Of a stretch of DNA of 62,000 nucleotides, positions 49,647 through 61,480 are shown piece after piece. Numbering within the stretch: position 1 is the first letter of the stretch; each line of letters begins with the position of its first letter. Under the pieces are notes generated by a model that was given only the letters and a program-made list of their open reading frames with translations, was not told the origin of the DNA and ran no database searches. Where the stretch lies: NCBI GenBank assembly GCA_009760855.2, contig WPIO01000240.1, positions 1-62,000 of the forward strand. The letters are read 5' to 3'. The position numbers and the translations under genes were made by a program. Source of the stretch: Cristatella mucedo (lineage: Eukaryota; Bryozoa; Phylactolaemata; Cristatellidae).

Positions 49647-49663
49647 GGGGACAGAACTGAACC

Positions 49664-50154
49664 GAAACTGAGAAACTGGTGGAAACAGGCAGGGAGAGAG
49701 GGCATAGCAAAAAAGAACGCCGAAATCTCAGTGGCCGGGGCATGGTGGTACCAACCGGCCTAGAAGGGAAATCACGCAATGTACGACTCTTACCGACAAG
49801 ATTGACGATATATGGAAGTACTTAGCAGAATCACGACGACAACGAGAAGCACATTGGGCTACCTTCAAGCCGTAACTGGTAATCCGGAATACTATTGTGC
49901 TTGTGACGAAAACCGTGTTGACACTTAAGGGTGTCTTTATCATAATAATTAGCATACGTTAATTAAAATTAATGTTTACTTACCGTAAATTAAATAGAGC
50001 CGGTAAGTTTATTTCACTTTCTGCGAAATTGGGCTGTCTCGTGGTACGCGACCTTGGATCGCTCGGTAATTCGACGCTAGGTTTGCCGAAAACGCTACGA
50101 CGGTTTAGGTTGTATGTTAACTTAAATAATAACATAATGTATTTATTATTATTC
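49664..50154 (+). repeat. Dispersed repeat R2, copy 2
   Basis: Direct copy of 47903-48393, starting at GAAACTGAG and ending at TTTATTATTATTC. It is preceded within ~20 bp by the 17-bp minisatellite and followed immediately, at 50155, by the 16-bp minisatellite, so tandem repeats bracket this copy on both sides. The counterpart of the longer open frame in copy 1 is truncated at the junction. Confidence 0.9.
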
Positions 50155-51890
50155 AGCTGCTCACCCAGGTAGCAGCTCTCTCTAACAGAAGCTCAACCTG
50201 GCAGCAGCTCACCTTGGTAGCATCTCACCCTGGCAGTAGCTCTCCCTAGCTGAAGCTCACCCTGGCAGCAGCACACCGTGGCTGCAGCATACCCTGGCAC
50301 TTGCTTACCATCGCAGGAGCTTACCCTAGAAGCAGCTCACCTTTGCCGTAGCTCTCTCTGGCAGCTGCTCACACTGGCTGAAGCTTACTCTGGCAGGAGC
50401 TCACCCTGGTACCAGCTTACCGTGGCAGCAGCTTACCCTGGCAGCAACTTTCCCGGCAGCTGCGCACCCTGGGAGCTGCTCACGCCAACAGCTGCTCAAC
50501 CTGGCCGGAGAGCACCCAGGTTCAAGAACGTCATGGCAGGAGCACACCCTACCACCAGTTCAACCTAGCAGCAGCATACCCCAGAAGCAGGTCACAATAG
50601 GAACACCAACCTGGAAGCAGCTTACCCTAGCAGCAGCTTAACCTGTCAGCAGCTCACCCTGGCTGCCACTCACCGTGGCAGCAGCTTACTATAGCAGCAG
50701 CACACCCTGGCATTGACTCACACTGTCAGCAGCCCACCTTAGAAGCAGCTCACCTTGGCAGCAGCTCGACCTTCCATTAGCTCACTATGGCAGCAGCTCA
50801 CCTTGGCAGCAGCTCACACTGGCAAGAGCACACCCAGGCAGAAGCACACCCTAGCACTAGCTCAGACTGGCCGTAGCGCACCCTGACATCAGCTCACCCT
50901 GACAGCAGGTATTCCTAGCAGCAGCTCACACTGGCAGGAGTGCACCCTGGTACTGGCTTACCTTGGCAACAGCGCACCCTGGCAGCAGCTCTTACAGGCA
51001 GCAGCTCACCCTGGCAGCTGTAGACCCTGGCAGCAGAACAACCTGGCAGCAAGTCACCATGGTAGCAGCTCTTGCTGGCAGCAGCTCACCCTGTTAGCAG
51101 CACTCCCGAGCAACAGCTCTCCCTGGCACCAGCTCTCTCAGGCAGGAAGCTCAATCTATAAGCAGCTCACCCTGGCAGCAGCTCTTGCTGGCAGCAGATC
51201 ACCCTGACAGCAGCTCCACCTGGCTGCAGCTCTCCCTGGAAGGAGCATAACTAGGCAGGAGCTCACCCTTGCAGAAGCTTAACCTGGCAGCAGCACAACC
51301 TGGCAGCAGCTCACCCTGGCAGCAGTTCACCCAGTCAGGAGCTCACTATTGCAGAAGCTATCCCTGGCAGCAGTTCACCCTAACCTTAGCTCTCCCTGGC
51401 ACCTCCTCACCCTAGCAGTAGCTTACCCTGGCAGGAGCTTACCCCTGTAGCAGGGCACCATGGCAGCAGCTCACCCTGGCAGCAGCAATTCCTGCAGCTC
51501 CTCACCCTGGCAGTAACTAGATTTTGTAGCTGCTCACCCTGACAGCAGTCCACCCTGCCAGCAGCTCACTCTGGCAGCAGTGCACTCTGGCAGGAGCACA
51601 CCGTGGAATCAGCAAACCCTAGATGAAGGGCACCCTGGCAGCAGGTCACCCTGGCAGCAGCTTACCCTTGCAGCAGGTCAACGTGGCTGCAGCGCACCGT
51701 GGCAGCACAGCAGCCTTACAGGAGCTCAGACTGGCAGCTGCGTGCTGAGAGCTGCTCACTCCACCAGCAGCTCTCCCTAGCAAGACCACACCCAGTTAGG
51801 AACACATCCTGGACGGAGCACACACTGGAAACTGGTTACAATAGCAGCAGCTCACCCTAGCAGCAGCTCACCCTGGCAGCAGCTTACCCC

Positions 51891-52620
51891 GGCATGAGCC
51901 TACCCAGGCAGAAGCTCAGCCTACCGTGGGAGCAGCTCACCAGGGTGTGCTGCTGCTTACCTTTGCAGCAGCACACACAGGCAGGAGCACACCCTGTCAG
52001 GAGCACACCTTGGCATCAGCCAACACTGGATGCAGGGCACCCTGGCAGCAGCTCACCGTGGCAGCACCTCTCCCTGGCAGCAGGTTAACCTGGGTGCAGC
52101 TCACCATGGCAGCAGCTCACCCTGGCAGCAGCTTATCCCGGCATGAGCCTACCCAGGCAGAAGCTCAGCCTACCGTGGGAGCAGCTCACCAGGGTGTGCT
52201 GCTGCTTACCTTTACAGCAGCACACACAGGCAGGAGCACACCCTGTCAGGAGCACACCTTGGCATCAGCCAACACTGGATGCAGGGCACCCTGGCAGCAG
52301 CTCACCGTGGCAGCACCTCTCCCTGGCAGCAGGTTAACCTGGGTGCAGCTCACCATGGCAGCAGCTCACCCTGGCAGCAGCTTATCCCGGCATGAGCCTA
52401 CCCAGGCAGAAGCTCAGCCTACCGTGGGAGCAGCTCACCAGGGTGTGCTGCTGCTTACCTTTACAGCAGCACACACAGGCAGGAGCACACCCTGTCAGGA
52501 CCCTGTCAGCCAACACACCTTGGCAGGGCACCCTGGCAGCAGCTCACCCTGGCAGCACCTCTCCCTGGCAGCAGGTTAACCTGGGTGCAGCTCACCGTGG
52601 CAGCAGCTCACCCTGGCACC
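51891..52620. repeat. 249-bp triplication inside the 16-bp array
   Basis: The same 249-bp block starts at 51891, 52140 and 52389, at GGCATGAGCCTACCC. Copies 1 and 2 are almost identical. Copy 3 is rearranged at about 52495-52530, where a segment is lost and GTCAGGACCCTGTCAGCC appears. The block includes an unusual AGGGTGTGCTGCTGCTTACC stretch that departs from the 16-bp consensus. This is a local higher-order expansion and explains the 217-codon open frame at 51926-52579. Confidence 0.92.
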
Positions 52621-54699
52621 AGCTCTCATAGGCAGCAGCTTACCCTGGCAGCAGCTCAATCTGGGAGCAGCTCGCCCTGGCAGCAGTTCACTCTGGCCGG
52701 AGCTTACCCTGGTAGAAGCTAACCCTGGTGGCAGCCTACTGTGGCAGCAGCTAACCCTGGTAGAAGCTCTCCCTGGCAGCAGTTCATCCTAGCAGCAGCA
52801 CACCCTGGCAGCAGCACACCGTGGCAGCAGCTAACCCTGGCAGAAGTGCCCCCTACCCACAGCTCACTCTAGCAGGAGCTAACTCTGGCAGAAGCTTAGT
52901 ATAGCAGCACCCTAGCTCGAGCTCATCTTTGCAGTAGCTCACCGAGGCAGGAGCACACCCAGGCTGGACCTCACCCAGGCAGCAGGTTACTGTGGCAGCA
53001 TCTCACCCTGGAAGCAGCTCTCCATGGCATCAGCCAACCCTGGCAGCAGGGCACCCTGGCAGCAGGTCACCCTGGCAGCAGCAGCTCCCCTGGCAGTGGG
53101 TCACCCTGGCAGCAGTGCAACCTGGCAACAGCTCACTCTGACAGCAGTTCACCCAGTCAGAAGCTCACCTTCGCAGGAGCTCACCCTGGCACCAGTTAAC
53201 CCTAGCCGTAGCTCTCCCTGGCAGGTGCTCACCCTAGCAGTAGCTTACCCTGGCAGGAGCTCACCCCTGTAGCAATTCACCGTGGCAGCAGCTGTCTCTT
53301 GCATTACCTCACCCTGGCAGCAGCTCACCCTGGCAGCAGCTCACCCTGTCAGGAGCTTACCCTGGAGGCAGCTTACCGTGGCAGCAGTCATCCTTGGTAG
53401 CAGCTCTCCCTGGCAGCATTTCATCCTAGCTGCAGCTCACCCTAGAAGCAGGAAACCCTGGCAGCAGCACACCTTGGAAGCAGCTACCCCTGGCAGAGGC
53501 GCCCCCTGCCAGCAGCTCACCCTGGCTGGAGCTAACCCTGGCAGAAGCCCACTCTGGCAGAACCTCTCCTTAGCTCCAGCTCATCTTTGCATAAGCTCAC
53601 CCTGGCAGAAGCCCACCCAGGCTGGAGCACACCCTGGCAGAAGCCCACCCTAGCATCAGTGAACACTGGCAGCAGGGCACCCAGGCAGCAGGTCACCATG
53701 GCAGCAGCAGCTCCCTTGGAAGCAGGTCACCCAGGCAGCAACTCAACCAAGCAGATGCGAACCCAGGCAGGAGCTCACTCGATCAGCTTCGCATCCTGGA
53801 AGCTGCGAAACCCAGCAGCAGTTAACCCTGGCAGGAGAACACCCAGGCAGCTTACCCTGGCTGCAGCACACCGTGGCAGCAGCGCATCCTTGCAGGAGCT
53901 CAGACTGGCAGCTGCGCACCCTGAGAGCTGCTCTCTCGGCCAGCAGCTCACCCTGGCATCCACTCACCCTGGCAGCAGCTCACCATTGCAGCAGCTTACC
54001 CTGGCAGCTGCTCACACTGTCAGCAGCCCACCTTGGCAGCAGCTCACCCTGGCAGCAGCTCACCCTGGCAGCAGCTCACCCTGGCAGCAGCTCACTCTTC
54101 CAGAAGCTCACTATGGCAGCAGCTCACCTTGGCAGAAGCTCACAGTGGCAGGAACACACCTAGGAGGAGCACACCCAGGCGGGAGCACACCCTAGCACTA
54201 GCTCAGACTCACTGTAGTGCACCGTGACATCAGCTCACCCTGACAGCAGGTAACCCAAGCAGCAGCTCACACTGGCAGGAGTGCACCCTGGTAGTGGTTC
54301 ACCTTGGCAGCAGCACACCCTGGCAGCACAACTCACAAGCAGCTGCTCACCCTAGCAGCTGTAGAACCTGGCAGAAGCACAACCAGGCAGATTGGCACCA
54401 TGGCAGCAGGTCACAATGGCAGCAGATTTTGCTGGTAGCAGCTCACCCTGATAGCAGCACTCCCGGGAAACAGCTCTCCCTGGCAGCAGCTCCCTCAGGC
54501 AGGGAGCTCACTCTGTAAGCAGCACACCCTAGCAGCAGCTCTCACTGGCAGCAGGTCACCCTGGCAGAAGCTCACGACGGCAGCAGCTCACCCTGGGAGG
54601 AGCTCAAATAGGCAGGAGCTCTCCCTTGCTGGAGCTCACCCTTATAGCAGCTTACCCAGGAAGCAGGTCTCCCTGGCAGAAGCTTAACCTGGTAGCAGC

Positions 54700-55640
54700 T
54701 TAATCAGGCACCAGCTCACCCTGGCCGCAGCTTACAATGGCAGCAGCTCAATCTGGCAAAAGCTCACTCTTGCGACAGGTCACTCTGGCAGCACGGCATT
54801 TTGGCAGCAGTGTACCCGTGCAGCAGCTTAATCTGGCAGTAGCTCACCCTGGCAGCAGCTCTCCCTGGCTGCAGTTCCCCCGGGCAGCAGTTCCCCCAGG
54901 CAGCAGCACATACTGGCAGATGCCCACCCTGGCAGCAGCTCACCCTGCCAGCTGCTCATTCTGACAAAAGTGTACAATAGCAGCTGACAACCCAGGCAGC
55001 AGCATGCCCTGGCAGCTGTGTACCCTGGCAGCTGTGCACACTAGCTGCAGTCTACCCTGCCAGCTTCGCACCCACTCAGCAGCCCTGGTAGCAGCTCTCC
55101 CTAGCAGCAGTCCATCTTAGCATTAGCTCACCCCGGAAGCAGCTCAACCAGGCAGCAGCACACCCTTGCAGCAGTTAACCCTGGCTCCAGCTCATCTTAG
55201 CAGCAGCTCACCCTTGCAGGAGCCCACCCAGGCTGGACCTCACCCAGGAAGTAGCTTACCACGGCAGCAGTTAGCCCTCCCAGCAGCTCTCTCTGGCATC
55301 AGCAAACCTAGGCAGAGGGTACCCTGGCATCAGGTCACCCTGGCAGCAGCAGCTACCCTGGCAGCAGGTCACCCGGGCAGCAACGAAAACTAGCACATGC
55401 ACATCCAAGCAGGAGCTCACCCTAGCAGTGGCTCACCCTGGGAGCTGCCCACCCAGACAGCAGCTCACCCTGGCAGGAGAACACCCATAGGTGCAAATCA
55501 TGGCAGAAGCACACCCTGGAAGGAAGATACAATATATGCAGCTCACCCTGGCATCAGCTCACCCTGGAATCAGCTCTCCAAGGCAGCAGCTTACCCTGAC
55601 AGCATCCAACCCTGCCAGCTGCTTACACTGGCAGCAGCTC
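54700..55640. repeat. ~0.9-kb segment of the 16-bp array duplicated at 57915-58820
   Basis: Unusual words recur in the same order in both segments: CTGGCAAAAGCTCACTCTTG, GGCAGCACGGCATTTTGGC, GCTGCAGTCTACCCTGCC, GCAGAGGGTACCCTG, CACATGCACATCCAAGC or GATGCACATCCAGGC, and CTGGAAGGA..ATACAATAT. Their order and spacing rule out independent drift of 16-bp units. Confidence 0.8.
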
Positions 55641-57914
55641 ACCATCGCCGGTTCTCACCCTGGAAGTTGCTCACCCTGGCAGCAGCACACCAACGAAGCA
55701 GCTCTCCCTAGCAGAAGCTTACCCTGGCAGCACCTCCGTCAGCCAGCAGCTCACCTTGGCAGCAGCTTACCCTGGCAGATGCTCTGCCTAGCAGTAGCTA
55801 ACCCTGGCAGAAGCATTACCTGGACACAGCTTACCATGGCAGCAGCTCACACTGGCAGAACCTAATCATGGCGGGAGCTCACCTTGTAAGCAGCTCACCC
55901 TGGTAGAAGCTCTCCCTTGCAGTACTTCATCCTAGCAGCTGCTCACCCTGGCAGCAGCTCATTCTGGCAGCAGCTCACCTTGGCAGCAGCTCACCCTGCT
56001 ATCAGGTTACCCTGGCTGCAGCTCACCCTGGCGGCAGCTTTTCCCTGGCAGCAGCTAACCCTGGTAGCAGCTCTCCCTAGCAGCAGTTCATCCTAGCACG
56101 AGCTCACCCTGGAAGCAGCTCACCCCAGCAGAAGCTCACCCTGGCAGCAGCACACCAAGGAAGCAGCTTACCCTGCAGCAGCTCACCTTGGCAGCAGCTC
56201 ACCCTTGCCAAAGCTCAATCTAGCAGCAGCTCACCCTGGCAGCAGCTCTCTCTAGCAGAAGCTCACCCTGGCAGCAGAGCACCAAGGACAAAGCTCACCA
56301 TGGTAGCAGCTTAACCTGGCAGGAGCCTAACCTCACTGGATCTCACCCTGGCAGCAGCTATTCCTCTCAGGAGCTCACCCAGGCAGGAGCAAACCCTGGC
56401 CGAAGGTCACCCTTTCAGCACCTCACCCAGGCAGACACCTCTCCCTGGCAGAACCACACCCTGGCAGCTGCTCAATCTAGTACAAGCTCGTCCTGGCATG
56501 AACCCACCCTTGCAGGACCTCACCCAGGTAGCAGGTTACCGTGGCAACAGCTCACCCTGGCAGCAGCTCTCCCTGGCATTACCTCACCCAGGCAGCAGCT
56601 CAATCTGGGAGCAGCTGGCCTTTGCAGTAGCTCTCCCTGCAAGAGCCTACCCTGGCAAGACCTCACCCAGGTATCAGGTTACAGTGGCAGTAGGTATCCC
56701 TGGAAGCAGTTCATCTTAGCAGCAGCTCACCCTGGAAGCTGAGTACCCTGGCAGCAGCACACCTTGGAGGCAGCTAACCCTGGCAGAGGTGCCCCCTGCC
56801 AGCAGCTCACCCGGCCGGAGCTAACCCTGGCAAAAGCTCACTCAGGGAGCACCTCACCCTAGCTCCTGCTCATCTTCGCATTGGCTCACCAAGGCAGGAG
56901 CACACCCAGGATGGAGAACACCCTGGGAGCTGCCCATCCAGGCAGCAGCTAACCCTGGCAGGAGAACACCCAGGTAGGTTCATATCATAGCAGAAGCACA
57001 ACCTGGAAGGAGGATTCAATATATGCAGCTCACCCTGGCATCAGCTCACCCTGGCAGCAGCTCTCCTACTCAGCTGCTTACCCTGGCAGCAGCTCATCCT
57101 GGCCGGAGCTCACCATGCCAGGAGAAAACCCTTGCAGGAGCACACCCTTGCAGCTCACCCATGCAGACGTTCTCCCTGGCAGAAATACGCAATGGCATCA
57201 GCTCAATCTGGTAGCAGCTTGTCCTGGCAGGAGCCCACCCTGGCAAGACCTCACCCATGTACAAGGTTACTGTGGCAGCAGGTCACCCTGGCAGCAGCTC
57301 TCTCTGGCAATACCTCACCCTGGCAGCAGCTCAATCTGGGAGCCGATCACCCTGGCAGAAGCTCATCCTGGTAGCAGCTTACCCTGGAGGCAGCTTACCG
57401 TGGCAGCAGCTTATCCTGGTAGCAGCTCTCCCTGACAGCATTTCATCCTAGCAGCAGTTCACCCTAGGAACTGCTCAGCCTGGCAGCAGCACACCTCTGC
57501 AGCAGCTAACCCTGGAAGAAGTGCCCCCTGCCAGCAGCTCACCCTGCCGGAGCTAACCCTGGCAGAAGATCACCCTGGCAGGAGAACATCCAGGTAGGTG
57601 CACATTGTGGCAGAAGCACACCCTAGAAGCAGGATACATTAGATGCAGCTCACCCTGGCATCAGCTCACCCTGGCAGCAGCTCTCCTAGGCAGCAGCTTA
57701 CCCTGACATCAGCCCACCCTGTTAGCAACTCACCCGGGCAGCAGCTCACCCTGGCCGGAGCCCACCCTGGCAGGAGCTCACCCTGGTGACAGGTTACTGC
57801 GGCAGCAGCTAACCCTCCTAGCAGCTCTCCCTGGCAGCAGTTCATCCTAGCAGCATCTCACCCTGGAAGCAGCACAGCCTGGCATCAGCTTACCCAGGAA
57901 GCAGCTCTCCCTGG

Positions 57915-58820
57915 CAGCAGCTTAATCAGGCACCAGCTCACCCTGGCAGCAGCTTACAATGGCAGCAGCTCAATCTGGCAAAAGCTCACTCTTGCACCAG
58001 GTCACTCTGGCAGCACGGCATTTTGGCAGCAGTGTACCCTTGCAGCAGCTTGATCTGGCAGCAGCTCACCCTGGCAACAGCTCCCCCTGGCAGCAGTTCC
58101 CCTGGGCAGCAGCACACCCTGCCAGCTGCTCAATCTGACAGCAGTGAACGATAGCAGCTGACTACCCAGGCAGCAGCTTGCCAAGGCAGCCGTGTACCCT
58201 AGGAGCTGTGCACACTAGCTGCAGTCTACCCTGCCAGCTTCACACCAAGGCAGCAGCCTTTCCCTGGCAGCAGCTAACCCTCATAGCAGCTCTCCCTAGC
58301 AGCAGTTCATCCTAGCACCAGCTCACCCTGGCAGCAGCTCACCCTAGCAGCAGCACACACACCCTTGCAGCGGCTAACCCTGGCAAAAGCTCAGTCTGGC
58401 AGCACCCTAGCTCCAGCTCATCTTTGCAGCAGCTCACCCATGCAGGACCCAACCCAGGCTGGACCTCACCCTGGCAGCAGCTCTCTCTAGCATCAGCAAA
58501 CCCAGGCAGAGGGTACCCTGCCATCAGGTCACCCTGGCAGCAGCAGCTACCCTGGCAGAGGGTCAACCTGGCAGCAACACAACCTAGCAGATGCACATCC
58601 AGGCAAGAGCTCACCCTAGCAGCTGCTCACCCTAGGAGCTGCCCACCCCAGCAGCAGCTCACCCTGGCAGGAGAACACCCAGGTAGGTGGATATCATGGC
58701 AGAAGCACACCCTGGAAGGAGAATACAATATTTGCAGCTCACCCTAGCATCAGCTCACCCTGGCACCAGCTCTCCAAGGCAGCAGCTTACCCTGACAGCA
58801 TCCCACCCTGCCAGCTGCTC
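57915..58820. repeat. Second copy of the ~0.9-kb duplicated segment
   Basis: Partner of 54700-55640, offset by about 3.2 kb. It is slightly shorter because some 16-bp units are missing, for example between the CTGCAGTCTACCC and GGCTGGACCTCACC words. Confidence 0.8.
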
Positions 58821-59220
58821 ATAGTGGCAGCAGCTCACCCAGGCAGAAGCTCTCCCTGGCAGAATTAAACAATGGCAGCAGCTCAATCTGGTAGCAGCTC
58901 GGCCTGGCAGGAGCCCACCCTGGCAGGACATAACCCAGGTAGAAGGTAACCGTGGCTGCAGCTCACCTTGGCAGCAGCTCTCTCTGGCAATACCGCACCC
59001 TGGCAGCAGCTCAATCTGTGAGCCGACCACCCTGGCAGCAGCTCTCCCTGGAGGCAGCTTACCGTGGCATCAGCTCTCCCAGGCAGCAGTTCTTCCTTGA
59101 AGCAGCTCACCCTGGAAGCACCGCACCCTGGCAGCAGCTCTCCCTAGCAGAAGTTTACAATGGCAGCAGCGCATCCTGGCAGCATTGCACCCTGGCTGCA
59201 GCTTACTGTTGCTGCAATTC

Positions 59221-59600
59221 ACCCTAGCAGGAGCACACCATGGAATCAGCCAACCCTAGATGCAGAGCACCCGGGCAGCAGGTTACCCTGGCAGCAGTTC
59301 AATCTGGCTGCAGTGCTCCATGGCAGCACCGCATCCTTGCAGAAGCTCAGACTGGCAGCTTCGCACCCTGAGAGCTGCTCACTCCGCCAGCAGCTCACTA
59401 TGGCAGGACCACACCCAGGTAGGAACACATCCTGGCAGGAGCACACCCTGGAAGCAGGTTACAATAGCAGCAGCTCACCCTGGCAGCATCTCTCCCAGAC
59501 AGAAGCTGACCCTTGCTGCAGCCCACCATTCCAGCTGCTCACCCTGGCAGGAGCACACCCTTGCAGGAGCTCACCCTGGCAGCAGCTCTAGCTGGTAGAA
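59221..59600. repeat. ~0.35-kb segment of the 16-bp array shared with 61081-61480 and 51590-51860
   Basis: Shared words in order are ACACCATGGAAT, CAACCCTAGATGCAG, CAGTTCAATCTGGCT, TCGCATCCTTGCA or CCGCATCCTTGCA, AGCTCAGACTGGCA, CTGAGAGCTGCTCACTCC, AGGTAGGAACACATCCTGG and ATACAATAGCAGCAGC or TTACAATAGCAGCAGC. A shorter version of the central part is at 53870-53960. Confidence 0.8.
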
Positions 59601-61080
59601 GCAAACCCTGGCAGTAGCGTACCCTGGCAGCAGCACGCCTTGGAGGCAGCTAACCTTGGCAGAGGCACCCCCTGCCAGCAGCTCACCCTCACAGGATCTC
59701 ACCCTGGAGGCAGCTTACCGTGGCAACATCTAACCCTGGTAGCAGCTCTCCCTGGCAGCAGTTCATCCTAGCAGCAGCTCACCCTGGAAGCAGCGTACCC
59801 TGGCAGCAGCACACCTTGAAGGCATCTAACACTGGCAGAGGCGCCCCCTGCCAGCAGCTCACCCTGGCCGGAGCTAACCCTTTCAGAAGCTCACTCTGGC
59901 ACCACCTGACCCTACCTCTAGCTCATGTTTGCATTAGCTCACCGAGGCAGGAGCACACCCAGACTGGAGAACACTCTGGCAGTAGAACACCCTAGCATTA
60001 GGGAACCCTGGCAGCAGGGCACCATGGCAGCAGGTCACCCTGGCATCAGCAGCTTCCCTGGCAGCAGGTTACCCTAGGAGAAAAGCAACCAAGCAGATGC
60101 TCACCCTGGCTGCAGCTCACCCTGGCAGCAGGTCAACCTGGCTGCAGCTCACTGTGGCAGCATCGCATCCTGCATCCATGCTGCAGCCCACTATTCCAGC
60201 TGCTCACTCTGGCAGGACCTCACCCTGCCAGGAGCACACCCTGGCAGGAGCTCACCCTTGCAAGAGCTCACCCTGGCAGCAGCTCTAGCTAGTAGAAGCA
60301 AACCCTGGCAGCAGCTCACCTTGGCAGCAGCTCATCCTAGCAGCAGCTCTCCCTAGCCCAAGCTTATCCTGGCCGCGGCGCATTCTGGCAGAACCTCTCC
60401 CTGGCAGTAGGTCACCCTTGCAGCCGCTCACCCCGGAAGCAACTCACACTGGGGGGAGCTCACCTAGGCTGGAGCTCACCCTGGCAGGAGCTAATCCTGG
60501 CAGCCGCTCACCCTGGCAGGAGCTCACCCTGGCACCAGCACACCCTAGCAGGAGCTCACCCTAGAAGTAGCTCACCCTGTCAGCAGCTCTCCCTGGCAGA
60601 AGCACACCCTGGCAGAAGCTCAATCCGACAGCAGCTCACCTTGGCAGCAGCTCAACATGGCAACAGCTCTCCCTAGCTGAAGATTACCCCGGCAGCAGCA
60701 CACGCTGGGACTTGTGCACCCTGGCAGCTGCTGATTCTGCAGCAGTTCACCCAGTCAGGAGCTCACCATCGCAGTAGCTATCCCTGGCAGCAGTTCACCC
60801 GAGCCGTAGCTCTCCCTGACAGCCCCTCGCCCTAGCAGTAGCTTATCCTGGCTGGAGCTAACCCCTGTAGCCGGACACCGTGGCAGCAGCTCACCCTGAC
60901 AGCATCAATTCCTGCAGCTCCTCACCCTGGCAGCAGCTACATCTGGTAGCAGCTCACACTGACAGCAGCTCTCCTTGGCAGCAGCTCACCCAGGAAAAAG
61001 CTCTCCCAGGCAGCAGTTCATCCAAGCAGCTGCTCACCCTGGAAGCAGTGCACCCTGGCAGCAGCTCACTCTGGCAGCAG

Positions 61081-61480
61081 TTCACCCTGGCAGGAGTACA
61101 CCATGGAATGAGCCAACGCTAGATGCAGGGCAGCCTGGCAGCAGGTCACCCTGGCAGCAGCTCACCCTGGCAGCAGTTCAATCTGGCTACAGTACTCCTT
61201 GGTGCCATCGCATCCTTGCAAAAGCTCAGACTGGCAACTGCACACCTTGAGAGCTGCTCACTCCGCCAGCAGCTCACCTTGTCAGGACAACACCAAGGTA
61301 GGAACACATCCTGGCAGGAGCACACCCTGAAAGTAGGATACAATAGCAGCAGCTCACCCTGGCAGCAGCTCTCCCAGGCAGAAGCTGACCCTTGCAGCAG
61401 CCCACCATTTTAGCTACTCACCCTGGCAGGAGCTCACCCTTGCAGGAGCTCACCCTGGCAGCAGCACTGGCTGGTAGAAG
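61081..61480. repeat. Second copy of the ~0.35-kb duplicated segment
   Basis: Partner of 59221-59600, offset by about 1.86 kb. The following 61470-61710 also pairs with 60280-60500 (GGTAGAAGCAAAC, CATCCTAGCAGCAGCTC, GCGCATTCTGGCAG, GGCAGTAGGTCACCCTT, AGCTCACCTAGGC), at a different offset of about 1.2 kb. Confidence 0.78.

Noticed and set aside
49124-49779. 170-209 codon frames on both strands with a 17-residue repeat
   Set aside because: Translation of the 17-bp minisatellite; all three frames give the same peptide period.
51926-52579. 217-codon repetitive frame
   Set aside because: Product of the 249-bp triplication in the 16-bp array; equivalent peptides appear in every frame throughout 50-62 kb.
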